Below, piece by piece: positions 8,295 to 17,005 of a stretch of 50,486 nucleotides of DNA. How positions within the stretch are numbered: the first letter of the stretch is position 1; every line of letters starts with the position of its first letter. A model generated the notes under the pieces. That model ran no database searches, was not told where the DNA came from, and was given only the letters and a program-made list of their open reading frames with translations. This DNA is from Streptomyces hydrogenans (GTDB lineage Bacteria > Actinomycetota > Actinomycetes > Streptomycetales > Streptomycetaceae): the NCBI RefSeq assembly GCF_014656075.1, contig NZ_BNBS01000055.1:1-50486 (forward strand). Reading direction: 5' to 3'. Made by a program: the position numbers and the translations under genes.

Positions 8295-8542
8295 CTGTCT
8301 CGTGATGTGGCCCGTCGGTCCGGACCCGGCTCAGTGAGTGCTCCTGCACAACCGTGCTGGGAAAGAGCCGTGACGGTGAGGCGGTCGCCGCTACCGGAAG
8401 GAGTGAGTTCTCCGACCATCAGTCCGATCTGCTCGGACCGGGCACCGCCGACAACCGAGTGGACCCAGCGGTCGGGGCATGCGCGGGGCTCGGGACGCGC
8501 CTCTGGCGCCCGAGGGCCCGTCAGCCGCCCAGGAGCTCGTCG

Positions 8543-8894
8543 TTCCACGACTCCGCCGCCGGCACCCCACTCCTGGCCGAAGTCCCCCAGCGACACCCCA
8601 CCATCACCAAAGCCTGGGCCGACAACGGCCACAAGACCACGCTGTGGAACAAGCCGCCCACCTCGGCATCGACCTCGAAATCGTCCAGCGCGCCCCGACC
8701 TCCGCGGCTTCCACGTCCAGCCTCGCCGCTGGGCCATCGAACGCACCCTCGGCCGGCTCATGCACCACCGCCGCCTGGCCCGCGACTACGAAACCCACCC
8801 ACACCGATCAGCAGCCGTGGTTCAACTCGCCGCCGTCAACCTCGTGACCCGCCACCTCACCCACGAGACCACCACCAACTGGCGCGGCGGCTAA
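8543..8894 (+). pseudogene. IS5-type transposase, C-terminal fragment, frameshifted
   Basis: Three reading frames must be joined to restore the protein. The pieces are TPLLAEVPQRHPTITKAWAD-NGHKTTLWN, then AAHLGIDLEIVQRAP, then WAIERTLGRLMHHRRLARDY followed by ETHPHRSAAVVQLAAVNL up to NWRGG. These match the DDE-domain C-terminus of common streptomycete IS5-family transposases. The N-terminal half is absent. It is an inactive remnant that marks past insertion in this gene-poor strip. Confidence 0.8.
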
Positions 8895-9076
8895 GAAAAC
8901 GAACGGACAACAGAGGACCAGACGTCCACTTGGTGCCGCCGCCCCCGAACCGGCGAACGCCCGCAAGAGTCGACTCGGCGGCGTGGCGCGCCCGGGTCGC
9001 GGCAGGCTGCCCCGTACCACCGCCGTCAGGCGTCGATGGGCGCTCCCGGCCGGGGGGAGCCACGGGCGGTTCGGGG

Positions 9077-9727
9077 TCAGCCGCTGCCCGAGCCGACCGA
9101 GGCCGAACCACCAGAATTCCAGCCGGAGTTGGGCTGAGGTCGATCACGCGTGCTGCGCTCGGTGCGCAGCACCACCATGACCTCCGCCGGGCCGAGCAGG
9201 GCCTTCAACGCGGCGGTGAGCCGCTGAGGGTCGCCGCCGAACGGGAGCGTGAGGCGCTCCCGGGTGCCCTGTAGGGCGAGTTCCAGCGTGAGGGTGGAGA
9301 CGGCCGGCTTGTGGTCCCCCTCGTACGGCTCCACCACTTTGTGCGTCAGCCGCACCTGGCGCAGGGCCTGGACGGGCAGCCAGGCGTCCGGCCCGGTGGC
9401 CCGGACCAGCCGCAGGGACGCGGGCACCCCGGCCGGCGTGAACTCCACCCGCAGGATGTCCCGGGCCCGGGACAGGGCCAGCACCGGCCAGCCGATCAGG
9501 TACTCCAGCCCGACGATGACCCCCACCACCACGAACACGGTCGACGCCCGTGCCCCGGCCAGCGCCATCCAGAAGGCGACGACCAGGGTCGGCCCGCCCA
9601 AGGCGAGGGGAACGAGCAGCGCCGGCCCCGCCAAGGTCAGCGCGTTCCACACCGGCCCGGTCGGGCCGGCACGCAGGACCAGATCCGTCGAGTCGGGGCC
9701 TTGTCTCAGCACGGGATCGGTGGCCAT
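9077..9727 (-). CDS. Hypothetical membrane protein, 216 aa
   Basis: No known family recognised. The ATG at 9727 is preceded by GGAGG; the longer open frame upstream has shadow-like composition. Two hydrophobic segments are visible, roughly residues 30-60 and 63-85, the first containing ALTLAGPALLVPLALGG. A soluble C-terminal part of about 110 residues follows with beta-rich stretches, then a Ser/Gly/Asn-rich tail. The architecture (short cytoplasmic start, two-helix hairpin, PH-like cytoplasmic domain) resembles many small actinobacterial proteins of unknown role. It is isolated between mobile-element remnants. Confidence 0.65.
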   Translation of the reverse strand: MATDPVLRQGPDSTDLVLRAGPTGPVWNALTLAGPALLVPLALGGPTLVVAFWMALAGARASTVFVVVGVIVGLEYLIGWPVLALSRARDILRVEFTPAGVPASLRLVRATGPDAWLPVQALRQVRLTHKVVEPYEGDHKPAVSTLTLELALQGTRERLTLPFGGDPQRLTAALKALLGPAEVMVVLRTERSTRDRPQPNSGWNSGGSASVGSGSG

Positions 9728-9920
9728 GCCTCCAGCGTAGGACCGGTCCGCAAGAAGGCACCGACCATATCCGGCCGATGGGGCACGGCTTCTGACGGCC
9801 CCGTAGCCGGCCGCCGCCGGGCGCTGGGGGCTCCCAGGGGTCGAACCACGGGGCGAGCCGGGATTTTGGTCCGTGACTGGTCCTGAAGAGGCGGTCAGGA
9901 GCGGGATACCGGCCGGATGA

Positions 9921-10010
9921 ACCAGGAGTTTCAGTACGAACGCAACCCCTCCCTCGGTAAGGGGATCGAGAGGCGTCTGACGGATAAAAGCCCAGGTCAG
10001 GCGCCTCTTC
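9921..10010. repeat. Dispersed ~90-bp hairpin repeat, copy 2
   Basis: Partner of 1241-1330. The hairpin arms are gaggcgtctgac (9970-9981) and gtcaggcgcctc (9996-10007), with a 14-nt loop and 12 pairs including one G-T. On the minus strand the hairpin overlaps the stop of the short frame ending at 9997, as a terminator or element end would. Confidence 0.55.
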
Positions 10011-10122
10011 GGTCTGGCTTGGGCCCCTTGAAGGCAACGCAGGTGAGCCAGGACAGGGTGTCGTCGTCGAGGAGGTCGGGGTGCGTGGCGACCTCTTCGA
10101 GCGTGTGGCCGTCCCATGGCGC
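9997..10122 (-). pseudogene. Short conserved-looking coding tail, origin unknown
   Basis: A minus-strand stretch reads HTLEEVATHPDLLDDDTLSW followed by LTCVAFKGPKPDRRGA and a stop. The residue mix is protein-like and unlike the shadow frames around it, but no start or N-terminal domain is attached in frame. It sits just downstream of the broken gene at 10205-10636 and ends in the hairpin repeat. I read it as the 3' end of a decayed mobile-element gene. Confidence 0.35.
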
Positions 10123-10204
10123 AGCCGGCCGGGGCGGAGCTCCTCGCCGACCCGATGAGCCCGAGGGCCCGGGTGGTCTCCTGGCAACCCCAGGGAACTG
10201 CGGG

Positions 10205-10636
10205 TCACGGGCGGACGGTGAACCGCCCGTCGGGACGCTTGCAGCCAGCCGCGATCGGCCAGTTTCCTCAGCTTCCCGCGCAGCGGTTCCAGCTTGCCCC
10301 GCACCCCGGTGTCCAGCCCGTCCGTCCTGCCCACCGGCAGCGCGGACGGAAGAGAGAATGCGCTGGTACTCCGGCGGGAGCGCGGTCTCGGCCGTTTCCG
10401 GGGCGCGGTGCGGGATCAGCAGCACCCCCCTTCCCGCCCACCTGCGCGACAGCCGGCGCCGTCGCGGCCCGTTCGGCGGCGACCTGCTCGCCCATCCGGG
10501 CCAGGACCCGTTCCGCCGCCGCCAGGTCCTCGCGTTCGGCCCGTACCTTGGCCAACTGCTTGACCAGCTGTTCTTCCAGATCGTCCAACTTCGCGCGGCG
10601 TACCGCGATCCGCTCCTGTACCTCGGGATCCATCAT
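10205..10636 (-). pseudogene. Frameshifted IS-associated small coiled-coil/winged-helix protein
   Basis: Streptomycetes carry an intact ~145-aa protein of this type, often near insertion sequences. Here it is spread over four frames. Piece 1 (from 10636) is MDPEVQERIAVRRAKLDDLE and following, a coiled coil ending AVAQVGG. Piece 2 is VLLIPHRAPETAETALPPEY then QRILSSVRAAGG. Piece 3 is TGVRGKLEPLRGKLRKLADR then GWL. Piece 4 is KRPDGRFTVRP, ending at a stop at 10205. At least three frameshifts make it non-functional unless the read has errors. The function of the intact family is unknown to me; the C-terminal part looks like a winged helix. Confidence 0.7.
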
Positions 10637-11365
10637 GCGCCGGATCGTAGGGAGGAGAACGAGGCGGCGGACCGGAACAGGCGAACCGCCCTGCCCGACG
10701 ATCTACATGCCGGACACTGCCCCACCACCAGCCCGAGCAGCCTCACCCGCCCTCACACCAGAGGCCCTGACCAGCCAGAATCAAGATGGCGGAGCTTCAG
10801 AGCCACCGCCCTGTCCATCGACGGCAAGCAGTGCTTCCACAAGATCCCCATCCTCAACGGCCACGCCTGCCTCGTCGGCATCTTCCCCGCAGTCCGGCAG
10901 GCCGTCGGCATCGCCTTGCTCCTGGACCGGAACTGACGGGCATACATACCGGCTGCCAGTCGCCCCAGCCCCGCTCCGTCCCTCCCCGCGAGCCCAGAGC
11001 CGATGGCGTCTGGCAGCTCACGCCCGCTTCAGGCCTTGAAGGACCCCACGAGCCGGGCAGGACCGAGACCCGGCTCCCGGGGTGGGAAGGACGCCTGTCG
11101 GCATCACTGATCCGCTGCCTCGGAGGCCGACCGCATCCTCGGACACAGCGCCTCCTTTCGGGGCGCTGCGCTGAGTCCCCGCCGTACCTGGCACATGGGT
11201 CCGGTTTCGGCTGCTTCCGTCCGCTCGGCTGATTCTGCGACTCCTGATTCCCTTATGCACTAGCTCAGGTGGCGGCCCGTCATGTCAGAGCTGACGGTGG
11301 ACCATGTCGCTGCGTATGAAAGCAGACAACGGTCAGCTGACGCAGCGGATGGAAGGAAGTCATTG
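10637..11365. other. Intergenic stretch, ~730 bp, no supported gene
   Basis: No open frame here has clear family similarity. One plus-strand piece ending at 10936 reads naturally (ALSIDGKQCFHKIPILNGHA) and may be a decayed gene, but I cannot name it. A weak inverted repeat, ccgtca (11277-11282) with tgacgg (11292-11297), lies ~70 bp before the surface-protein start at 11366 and could be an operator. Confidence 0.4.
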
Positions 11366-12025
11366 ATGCGTTCTGCCCGCATTCTCTTCGCCGCCACCGC
11401 CACCGCCGCCGCCCTGGCCCTCACCACGCCCGGCGCCTACGCGCTCGCGGCCGGCGACTGGGACAAGGACGACTCCGCCCACAGCCAGAAGCGTGACCAC
11501 GACAAGCCGCACGGCGGCATGCACACCGGCTCCGGTGCCCTGTCCCTGATCGGCGGCGACGACTGGTCCAAGGACAAGAGCGACAAGAGCGACAAGAGCG
11601 ATAAGAAGGAGCACGGCAAGCCGCACGGCGGGATGCACACCGGCGGCGGTGCGCTCACCGCGGTGAGTGGTGACGACTGGTCGAAGGAGCACGAGAAGGG
11701 CGGCAAGTACGAGAAGGAGCACGAGAAGGGCGGCAAGTACGAGAAGGAGCACGACAAGCCGTACGGCGGGATGCGCACGGGTTCGGGCGCTCTGTCCGCG
11801 GTCAACGCTGACGACTGGGGCAAGCCCGAGCAGCAGAAGCAGGAGAGCGACAAGTACCAGAAGCAGGAGAGCGACAAGTACCAGAAGCCCAAGGGCGGCA
11901 TGCACACCGGTGGCGGCGGCCTCGCAGGGCCCGGGGTGAGCCTGACGGGCGCGCTGGTGCTGGCGGGCGGGGCGGCTGCGTTCGTCCTTTACCGCCGCAA
12001 GAACACCGCCGGCGCGACCGCGTGA
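11366..12025 (+). CDS. Secreted repeat protein with C-terminal membrane anchor, likely sortase-associated
   Basis: A 219-aa exported protein. The ATG at 11366 follows GGAAGGAAG at good spacing. A signal peptide covers residues 1-~27, with cleavage likely after AYA. Four copies of a motif follow at ~47-68, 85-106, 131-152 and 175-187 with the pattern KPxGGMxTGxGALxxVxxDDW. They are joined by highly charged Lys/Asp/Glu spacers that contain their own micro-repeats (DKS, EHEKGGKYEK, QESDKYQK). A hydrophobic segment at ~190-208 is followed by YRRK, as in wall-anchored proteins. No LPXTG is visible before the segment; LAGPG sits at that position. A strong terminator follows, then a class F sortase gene. 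Confidence 0.82.
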   Translation: MRSARILFAATATAAALALTTPGAYALAAGDWDKDDSAHSQKRDHDKPHGGMHTGSGALSLIGGDDWSKDKSDKSDKSDKKEHGKPHGGMHTGGGALTAVSGDDWSKEHEKGGKYEKEHEKGGKYEKEHDKPYGGMRTGSGALSAVNADDWGKPEQQKQESDKYQKQESDKYQKPKGGMHTGGGGLAGPGVSLTGALVLAGGAAAFVLYRRKNTAGATA

Positions 12026-12035
12026 TAGCCCACCC

Positions 12036-12072
12036 GGCTCAGGGGCTGCCGCCCTGAGGCAGCCCCTGAGCC
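12036..12072. terminator. Strong intrinsic-type hairpin after repeat protein
   Basis: A perfect 15-bp stem, ggctcaggggctgcc (12036-12050) and ggcagcccctgagcc (12058-12072), encloses a 7-nt loop. There is no T-tract, as is usual in streptomycetes. It separates the repeat-protein gene from the sortase gene, so the sortase is probably expressed separately or through read-through. Confidence 0.75.
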
Positions 12073-12113
12073 GCGGCCGTAGTCTCTGCTCGCCACGCGA
12101 CCCCGGACCTGCC

Positions 12114-12851
12114 ATGCCCGTTGAGAAGACGTCTGTGACGGAACCCCCACCCGACCCCGCGAACGAAGAAGTACGCCGTCCGGCACGATGGGTCGCGCCC
12201 ACTGTGTTCTGGACGACGGCGCTCGCCGCGATCCTGGTCCTTGCCGGACCGGGAATGTTCACGCAGGACGAGACCGATGCCCCCCGCCCCGCATCCTCCA
12301 GGGCCGTGTCGGACCCGGCGGCCGGCGCCTCGGCATCCCCCCGCACACCCCACCGGGCCTCGCCGAAAGCTGAACCCAGGTCCGATCTCGCGATGCCCAG
12401 AGCGATTCCCACCCGCCTGAGGATCGCCAAGATCGGTGTCGACGCCCCGTTCACCGGCCTGAAGATCGGGCCTTCCGGAGCTTTGGAGCCGCCGCCGGCC
12501 GACGACACCAATCTCGTCGGATGGCACGCCGCCGGTATTGCTCCCGGCCAGCGGGGAACCGCGCTCATCGCCGGACATCTGGACACGGTCACCGCACCGG
12601 CCGTCTTCGCCCGGCTCGGCGAACTCGAGGCCGGGGACTCCTTCGAGGTCGCGCGTGCCGACGGCACCGTCGCGGTCTTCCTCATCGACTCCGTGGAAAG
12701 CTTCCGCAAGGACGACTTCCCGAACCAGCGCGTCTACGACGACACCCCCGACGCCCTCGTCCGGCTCATCACCTGCGCAGGCCCCTATGACCGCGCGGCC
12801 AAGGACTACACCGAGAACCTCGTCGTCTTCGCCCACCTGCAACCCAGGTGA
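12114..12851 (+). CDS. Class F sortase
   Basis: A membrane-bound cysteine transpeptidase or peptidase acting on surface proteins outside the membrane. Of its 245 aa, residues ~28-46 form the single N-terminal membrane anchor and ~50-95 a Pro/Ala/Ser-rich linker. The sortase domain runs from ~98 to the end. Catalytic residues are visible: H155 in AGHLDT, C221 in LITCAG and R227 in the YDRAAKDYTENLVVFA block. The gene lies 42 bp downstream of the terminator of the repeat-protein gene, which is its most likely local substrate. Actinobacterial class F sortases are often of unknown substrate. Confidence 0.88.
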   Translation: MPVEKTSVTEPPPDPANEEVRRPARWVAPTVFWTTALAAILVLAGPGMFTQDETDAPRPASSRAVSDPAAGASASPRTPHRASPKAEPRSDLAMPRAIPTRLRIAKIGVDAPFTGLKIGPSGALEPPPADDTNLVGWHAAGIAPGQRGTALIAGHLDTVTAPAVFARLGELEAGDSFEVARADGTVAVFLIDSVESFRKDDFPNQRVYDDTPDALVRLITCAGPYDRAAKDYTENLVVFAHLQPR

Positions 12852-13031
12852 CACCCCCATCGCGACCACCGACTCCGCATGCCCCGCCGCCGCGTTCGCG
12901 CTGACGCCCGCACGCAAAGAGGCCGATCGATCCACAAGAGCGTGCCGGGATCCAGCCGGTCGGGGCTCCACCGGATCACTCTCTTCGAGACGTCGGCCGG
13001 GAGCGACGTCTCACGCCATGCGCGCCCGGCG

Positions 13032-14576
13032 CTACAGGGCGGCGTCCGCTCGCGGCTCCTGTCCGCCCGGGATCGCGCCCGCTTCCGGCTGCTGTCGGGC
13101 GTCGGCCTTGGGGACGCGTACCAGCGCGACCGTGATCAGTGAGGCCGCCGCCCCCAGGGCCGCCGCCACGACCAGCACCGTGTTCAGGCCGGACGTGAAC
13201 GCCTCGCGCACCAGGTGCGTCATCTCGGCGCGTTCGTCCTCCGGCCAGCCGGCGACGAACGGCCGGGCTTGTCCGCCGCTCAGAACGGCGGCCGCCTCGT
13301 GCGGGTCGGGGATGCGGCCGTCGGTCTTCAGCACGCCCTCGATCCGCGACTGGAAGATGACGCCGAACACGGCGATCCCCAAGGCGAAGCCCAACTGGCG
13401 GAAGGTGTTGACCGCACCGCCCACCATGCCCCCGCGCTCCGGCGGCACCGTGGCCAGGGCAGCCGCCGGCAGACTGGGTGTCACGAGCCCGACGCCCAGG
13501 CCGGCGACGACGAGCCCCGCCACGAGGCTGCTGCCCGAGGATCCGGCGTCGAGGTTGGCCTGCATGCCGGAGCCTAGCGCGATGAGTGCCAGCCCTCCCG
13601 CGATGGCCGCCCGTGGCGGCCAGGGGCCGAAGCGGCCCGCGAGCACGGACGCGAGGAACGCGGCGGCACACATGGGCAGGATGTAGAGGCCTGCTTCGAC
13701 GGGCTCGTACCCCAGGACGGACTGCATCCACAAGGACTCGTACAACAGGTAGGCGAACGCGGCTCCTTGCAGGAACAGGGCGCTGATCATGATGCCGGTG
13801 AACGACGGTCTGCGGAACAGGGACAGGTCGAGCACGGGGTGCTCGTGCCGCGTCTCGGCCGCGATGAACAGGGCGAGGGCGACGGCCGCGGTGGTGAACA
13901 GGCCGAGGGTGAGGGGTGTCGTCCAGCCCTCGGAATGGGCACGGATCAGCCCGAACGTGAGGGTGCCGCTCGCCACCGTGAAGGCGACGGTGCCGAGGAC
14001 GTCCGCACGCCGGCGGCCCCGGCCCCTGGCCTCTCGTACGGAGCGCAGGGTCATCACGACCGCGGCCAGACAGACGGGCAGGTTGACGAGGAAGATCCAC
14101 CGCCAGTCCAGGTACTGGGTGAGGAGTCCGCCGACCACCGGGCCGGCCGCTGCGGCGACCGAGTTCGTGGCGCCCCACACGGCGAAGGCCACAGCCCGAT
14201 CCCGGCCCTTGTAGTGCATGCCGAGCAGGGCGATCGTCGTACCGAACATCCCGGCGGCGCCCGCTCCTTGTACCGCGCGGGCGCCGATCAGCACACCCGC
14301 GTTCGGGGCGACCGCGCACGCCACCGATGCCGCGGTGAAGACGATCAGCCCGACCAGGTACACCTTCCTGCGGCCGATCCGGTCGGCGTGGGAACCGACA
14401 CCGAGCAGCAGCGACGCCAAGGCCAGTGCGTACGCGTCGACGACCCATTCCAGGTCGGAGAGCGTGGCGCCGAGATCCATGGCCATGGCGGGCAGCGCCA
14501 CGGTCACGATCGTGACGTCCAGCAGGAGCATCAACGTGCCCAGACAGATCGCGGCCAAGGGCCACCACTTGCGCAT
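13032..14576 (-). CDS. DHA2-family (EmrB/QacA-like) MFS drug exporter
   Basis: A 514-aa proton-driven exporter with about 14 membrane helices. The first helix carries the family block LMLLLDVTIVTVALPAM and the loop 2-3 motif GVGSHADRIGRRKVYLVG. The antiporter-type motif C region reads WGATNSVAAAAGPVVGGLL followed by the conserved DWRWIFLVNLPV. The C-terminal ~30 residues are soluble. The gene is transcribed alone and divergently from the beta-helix gene. No TetR or MarR regulator is adjacent, so its substrate is unknown. It could serve the nearby pigment locus, but position alone does not show that. Confidence 0.9.
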   Translation of the reverse strand: MRKWWPLAAICLGTLMLLLDVTIVTVALPAMAMDLGATLSDLEWVVDAYALALASLLLGVGSHADRIGRRKVYLVGLIVFTAASVACAVAPNAGVLIGARAVQGAGAAGMFGTTIALLGMHYKGRDRAVAFAVWGATNSVAAAAGPVVGGLLTQYLDWRWIFLVNLPVCLAAVVMTLRSVREARGRGRRRADVLGTVAFTVASGTLTFGLIRAHSEGWTTPLTLGLFTTAAVALALFIAAETRHEHPVLDLSLFRRPSFTGIMISALFLQGAAFAYLLYESLWMQSVLGYEPVEAGLYILPMCAAAFLASVLAGRFGPWPPRAAIAGGLALIALGSGMQANLDAGSSGSSLVAGLVVAGLGVGLVTPSLPAAALATVPPERGGMVGGAVNTFRQLGFALGIAVFGVIFQSRIEGVLKTDGRIPDPHEAAAVLSGGQARPFVAGWPEDERAEMTHLVREAFTSGLNTVLVVAAALGAAASLITVALVRVPKADARQQPEAGAIPGGQEPRADAAL

Positions 14577-14764
14577 CCGAACCCCTTCGCTGCCCGCCGC
14601 ACCGAAGACGTGCCCCCGGCGGCCCCCTCATGATTCACGGAGGAGCAGCGATTCCCGTGAGGACCCGCCCGCCACGCCCGAGCGTGGGCCACAGGGAGGT
14701 ATGCCTAGGTCCGCCTGGGGGATCACCGGTGGCAGGCCGGAATACGCGCTCTTAGCTTCGGCAC

Positions 14765-15829
14765 ATGACCAAACGACAGATCGCTCTGCTGGCCTGCACC
14801 GTGGCCCTCGCGGGCTCGGGACTGGGTGCGGCCGCACCCGGTGCCGTGAGCCGGCCGGTGCACCTGGTGAAGCCCGGCGAATCGATCCAGAAGGCCGTGG
14901 ACGCCGCGAAGCCGGGGGACACCATCGTCCTGACGCCCGGCACCTACCGCGAGAGCGTCCGCATCACCACCTCGCGCCTGACCCTGCTCGGCTCGGGCTC
15001 CGCCTCCACCGTCCTCGTGCCCGGTGACGGCACCGCCACCGACGTGTGCGCCAAGGCGGGTCACGGCATCTGCGTGACCGGGACGGACAGCGACCCCGTC
15101 GAGGGCGTCACCGTGCGCTCGCTCGCGCTCAGGGGCTTCACAGCCAACGGCCTGTGGGCCTCCCGCACCGACCGGCTGACGGTCCGCGAGGTGCTCGCCG
15201 AGAAGAACGGGAAGTGGGGCATCGCCCAGGAAAGATCCACGCGTGGTGTCTTCAGCCACAACACCGCCAGGAACAACGCCGACGCCGGGCTGTTCCTGGC
15301 CAACACCACCGACACGGAGGCAGGCGCCACGGACGCCGAGGGGACGCTGGTCACCCGCAACAGCCTGACCGGCAACCGGATCGGCCTCACCGTGCGGCGC
15401 CTGCGGAACGTGAACGTCGACCACAACGAGGCGACCGGCAACTGCGCTGCGGTGTTCGTGGTGGGCGACGAGTCCACGCCGCGTGCCGGAGCCATGACAC
15501 TGCGCCGGAACAACATCCACACCAACAACAAGTACTGCCCGAAGACCCCCCGTCTGCCCTTCCTGCAAGGCTCGGGCATCGTCCTCACCGGCGCCGAGGA
15601 GACGGTGGTGGAGAAGAACAGGGTCGTCGGCAACGTGGGCGCCTCGCCGCTCTCGGGCGGCATCGTGCTGTTCAAGAGCTTCGTGGGCGTTCCGAACGCG
15701 CAGAACGCGATCCGCGACAACGTGGTGGTGCGCAACAGCCCCGCCGATCTGGCCGACCGGGACACCGGTCGGGGAAACACCTTCACCCGCAACACCTGCA
15801 CCCTCTCGGAGCCCGCCGGAATGTGCTGA
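14765..15829 (+). CDS. Secreted right-handed beta-helix (pectate-lyase-like/NosD-like) protein
   Basis: A 354-aa exported protein: residues 1-~28 are a signal peptide ending in a GAAAPGA region. The mature start SIQKAVDAAKPGDTIVLTPG then TYRESVRI is the classic first coil of parallel beta-helix proteins. Many Asn-rich rungs follow, such as SHNTARNNADAGLFL, TRNSLTGNRIGLTV and RRNNIHTNN. Four cysteines could form two disulfides, including one at the C-terminal CTLSEPAGMC. No lyase catalytic residues can be picked out by eye, so carbohydrate binding or cell-surface function is as likely as lyase activity. It ends 54 bp before the O-methyltransferase and may share its transcript. Confidence 0.82.
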   Translation: MTKRQIALLACTVALAGSGLGAAAPGAVSRPVHLVKPGESIQKAVDAAKPGDTIVLTPGTYRESVRITTSRLTLLGSGSASTVLVPGDGTATDVCAKAGHGICVTGTDSDPVEGVTVRSLALRGFTANGLWASRTDRLTVREVLAEKNGKWGIAQERSTRGVFSHNTARNNADAGLFLANTTDTEAGATDAEGTLVTRNSLTGNRIGLTVRRLRNVNVDHNEATGNCAAVFVVGDESTPRAGAMTLRRNNIHTNNKYCPKTPRLPFLQGSGIVLTGAEETVVEKNRVVGNVGASPLSGGIVLFKSFVGVPNAQNAIRDNVVVRNSPADLADRDTGRGNTFTRNTCTLSEPAGMC

Positions 15830-15883
15830 CCCACCGGGTTCTCCACATCTCCCACGGCACGCACCAAGGACAAGGCGAAACAC

Positions 15884-16912
15884 ATGACAACGGTTGATCC
15901 GGCTCCCGCCCCGCCGATGCGGCTGAGGGAACTCGTCTTCGGGGCGGCATGCGCCGCCGCCGTACGCGCGGCCGCCCGCCTGGGCGTGGCCGACGCACTG
16001 GGCGACACGCCCATGACCGTGGAAGACCTCGCGGCAGCGGTGAAGACCCAGCCGCGGACCCTGCGCAGGCTGCTGCGCGCGCTGTCCTGTCAAGGGGTCT
16101 TCACCGAGCAGCCCGACGGCACCTTCGCCCACACGGAGATGTCCCGGCTGTTGCGCGAGGACGATCCGCACAGCCTGCGGTACATCGCACTGTGGTGCAC
16201 TGAACCGTGGACGTGGGACGTCTGGCCGAAGCTCGACGAGGCGGTGCGCTCCGGACGGAACGTCTTCGAGGACGTGTACGAGAGGGAGTTCTTCACGTAC
16301 CTCAACGAAGACGCGCCCGAGTCCGCCCACGTCTTCAACCGGGCCATGACGACGTCGAGCAAGCAGTCGGCACAGGACGTCGCGGACCTCCTCGACCTGG
16401 GCGACGTGTCCTCCGTCGCGGATATCGGCGGCGGACAGGGACACGTCCTGGCGAGTCTGCTGGAGAAGCATCCCTCCCTGAACGGCGCACTGCTCGACCT
16501 GCCGGGAGTGGTCGAGAACGCCGACCCGCGCCTGCGGGACGGCGGGGCGCTCAGCTCCCGGGTCCGTGTGGTGGCCGGCGACTGCCGCGAGGACATCCCG
16601 GTCCAGGCGGACGTGTACATCATCAAGAACATCCTGGAGTGGGACGACGACAGCACCCGCAGGGCGCTCGCCAACGTGCGCAAGGCGGCGCGCCCCGGCG
16701 CACGGGTCGTCGTGATCGAGAACCTCGTTGACGACACGCCCTCGATGAAGTTCACCACCGCCATGGACCTGCTGCTGCTCCTCAACGTCGGGGGTGCGAA
16801 GCACACCCGGCAGAGCATGGTCGACCGGCTGACGGACGCGGGGCTCGTCATCGGCGACGTCCGCCCCGTCAACGCGTACCTCCACGCCTTCGAGTGCACC
16901 GTGCCCGCCTGA
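15884..16912 (+). CDS. Polyketide-type O-methyltransferase (plant-COMT/DnrK family)
   Basis: A 342-aa SAM-dependent methyltransferase. An N-terminal winged-helix dimerisation region (~15-95, with TLRRLLRALSCQGVFTE) precedes the Rossmann domain with SAM motif VADIGGGQGHVL (~178-189). Where many relatives have LHDW with a catalytic histidine, this protein has KNILEWDDD (~248-256). It therefore lacks the usual base, like DnrK-type enzymes that act by positioning the substrate. It converges on the whiE-like operon across the terminator at 16929-16979. It plausibly methylates a phenol of the spore-pigment polyketide, which would be an addition to the eight-gene whiE set. Confidence 0.85.
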   Translation: MTTVDPAPAPPMRLRELVFGAACAAAVRAAARLGVADALGDTPMTVEDLAAAVKTQPRTLRRLLRALSCQGVFTEQPDGTFAHTEMSRLLREDDPHSLRYIALWCTEPWTWDVWPKLDEAVRSGRNVFEDVYEREFFTYLNEDAPESAHVFNRAMTTSSKQSAQDVADLLDLGDVSSVADIGGGQGHVLASLLEKHPSLNGALLDLPGVVENADPRLRDGGALSSRVRVVAGDCREDIPVQADVYIIKNILEWDDDSTRRALANVRKAARPGARVVVIENLVDDTPSMKFTTAMDLLLLLNVGGAKHTRQSMVDRLTDAGLVIGDVRPVNAYLHAFECTVPA

Positions 16913-16928
16913 CGGGAGGAAGGAGGAG

Positions 16929-16979
16929 AACCCGAGGCCGCCCGCTCCGCGTCGTTCGCGGGGCGGGCGGCCTCGGGTT
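16929..16979. terminator. Strong bidirectional terminator between convergent operons
   Basis: A perfect 17-bp stem, aacccgaggccgcccgc (16929-16945) and gcgggcggcctcgggtt (16963-16979), encloses a 17-nt loop that can itself pair (ccgc with gcgg). Flanking A and T residues on either side suit termination in both directions, for the O-methyltransferase and for whiE-ORFVII. Confidence 0.85.
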
Positions 16980-17005
16980 TCCCTGCCGTGCGTATCTCGG
17001 GGGGA

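Noticed and set aside
9144..10334. A 396-codon minus-strand frame over the membrane-protein gene
   Set aside because: Its 5' part is one frame of the decayed IS-associated gene and the rest is shadow sequence; the hydrophobic segments and the GGAGG-preceded start belong to the frame ending at 9077.
11667..11939. Tandem short DNA repeats inside the surface-protein gene, considered as a CRISPR-like array
   Set aside because: The repeats are in frame, encode Lys/Glu/Asp-rich spacer peptides and lack uniform unique spacers.
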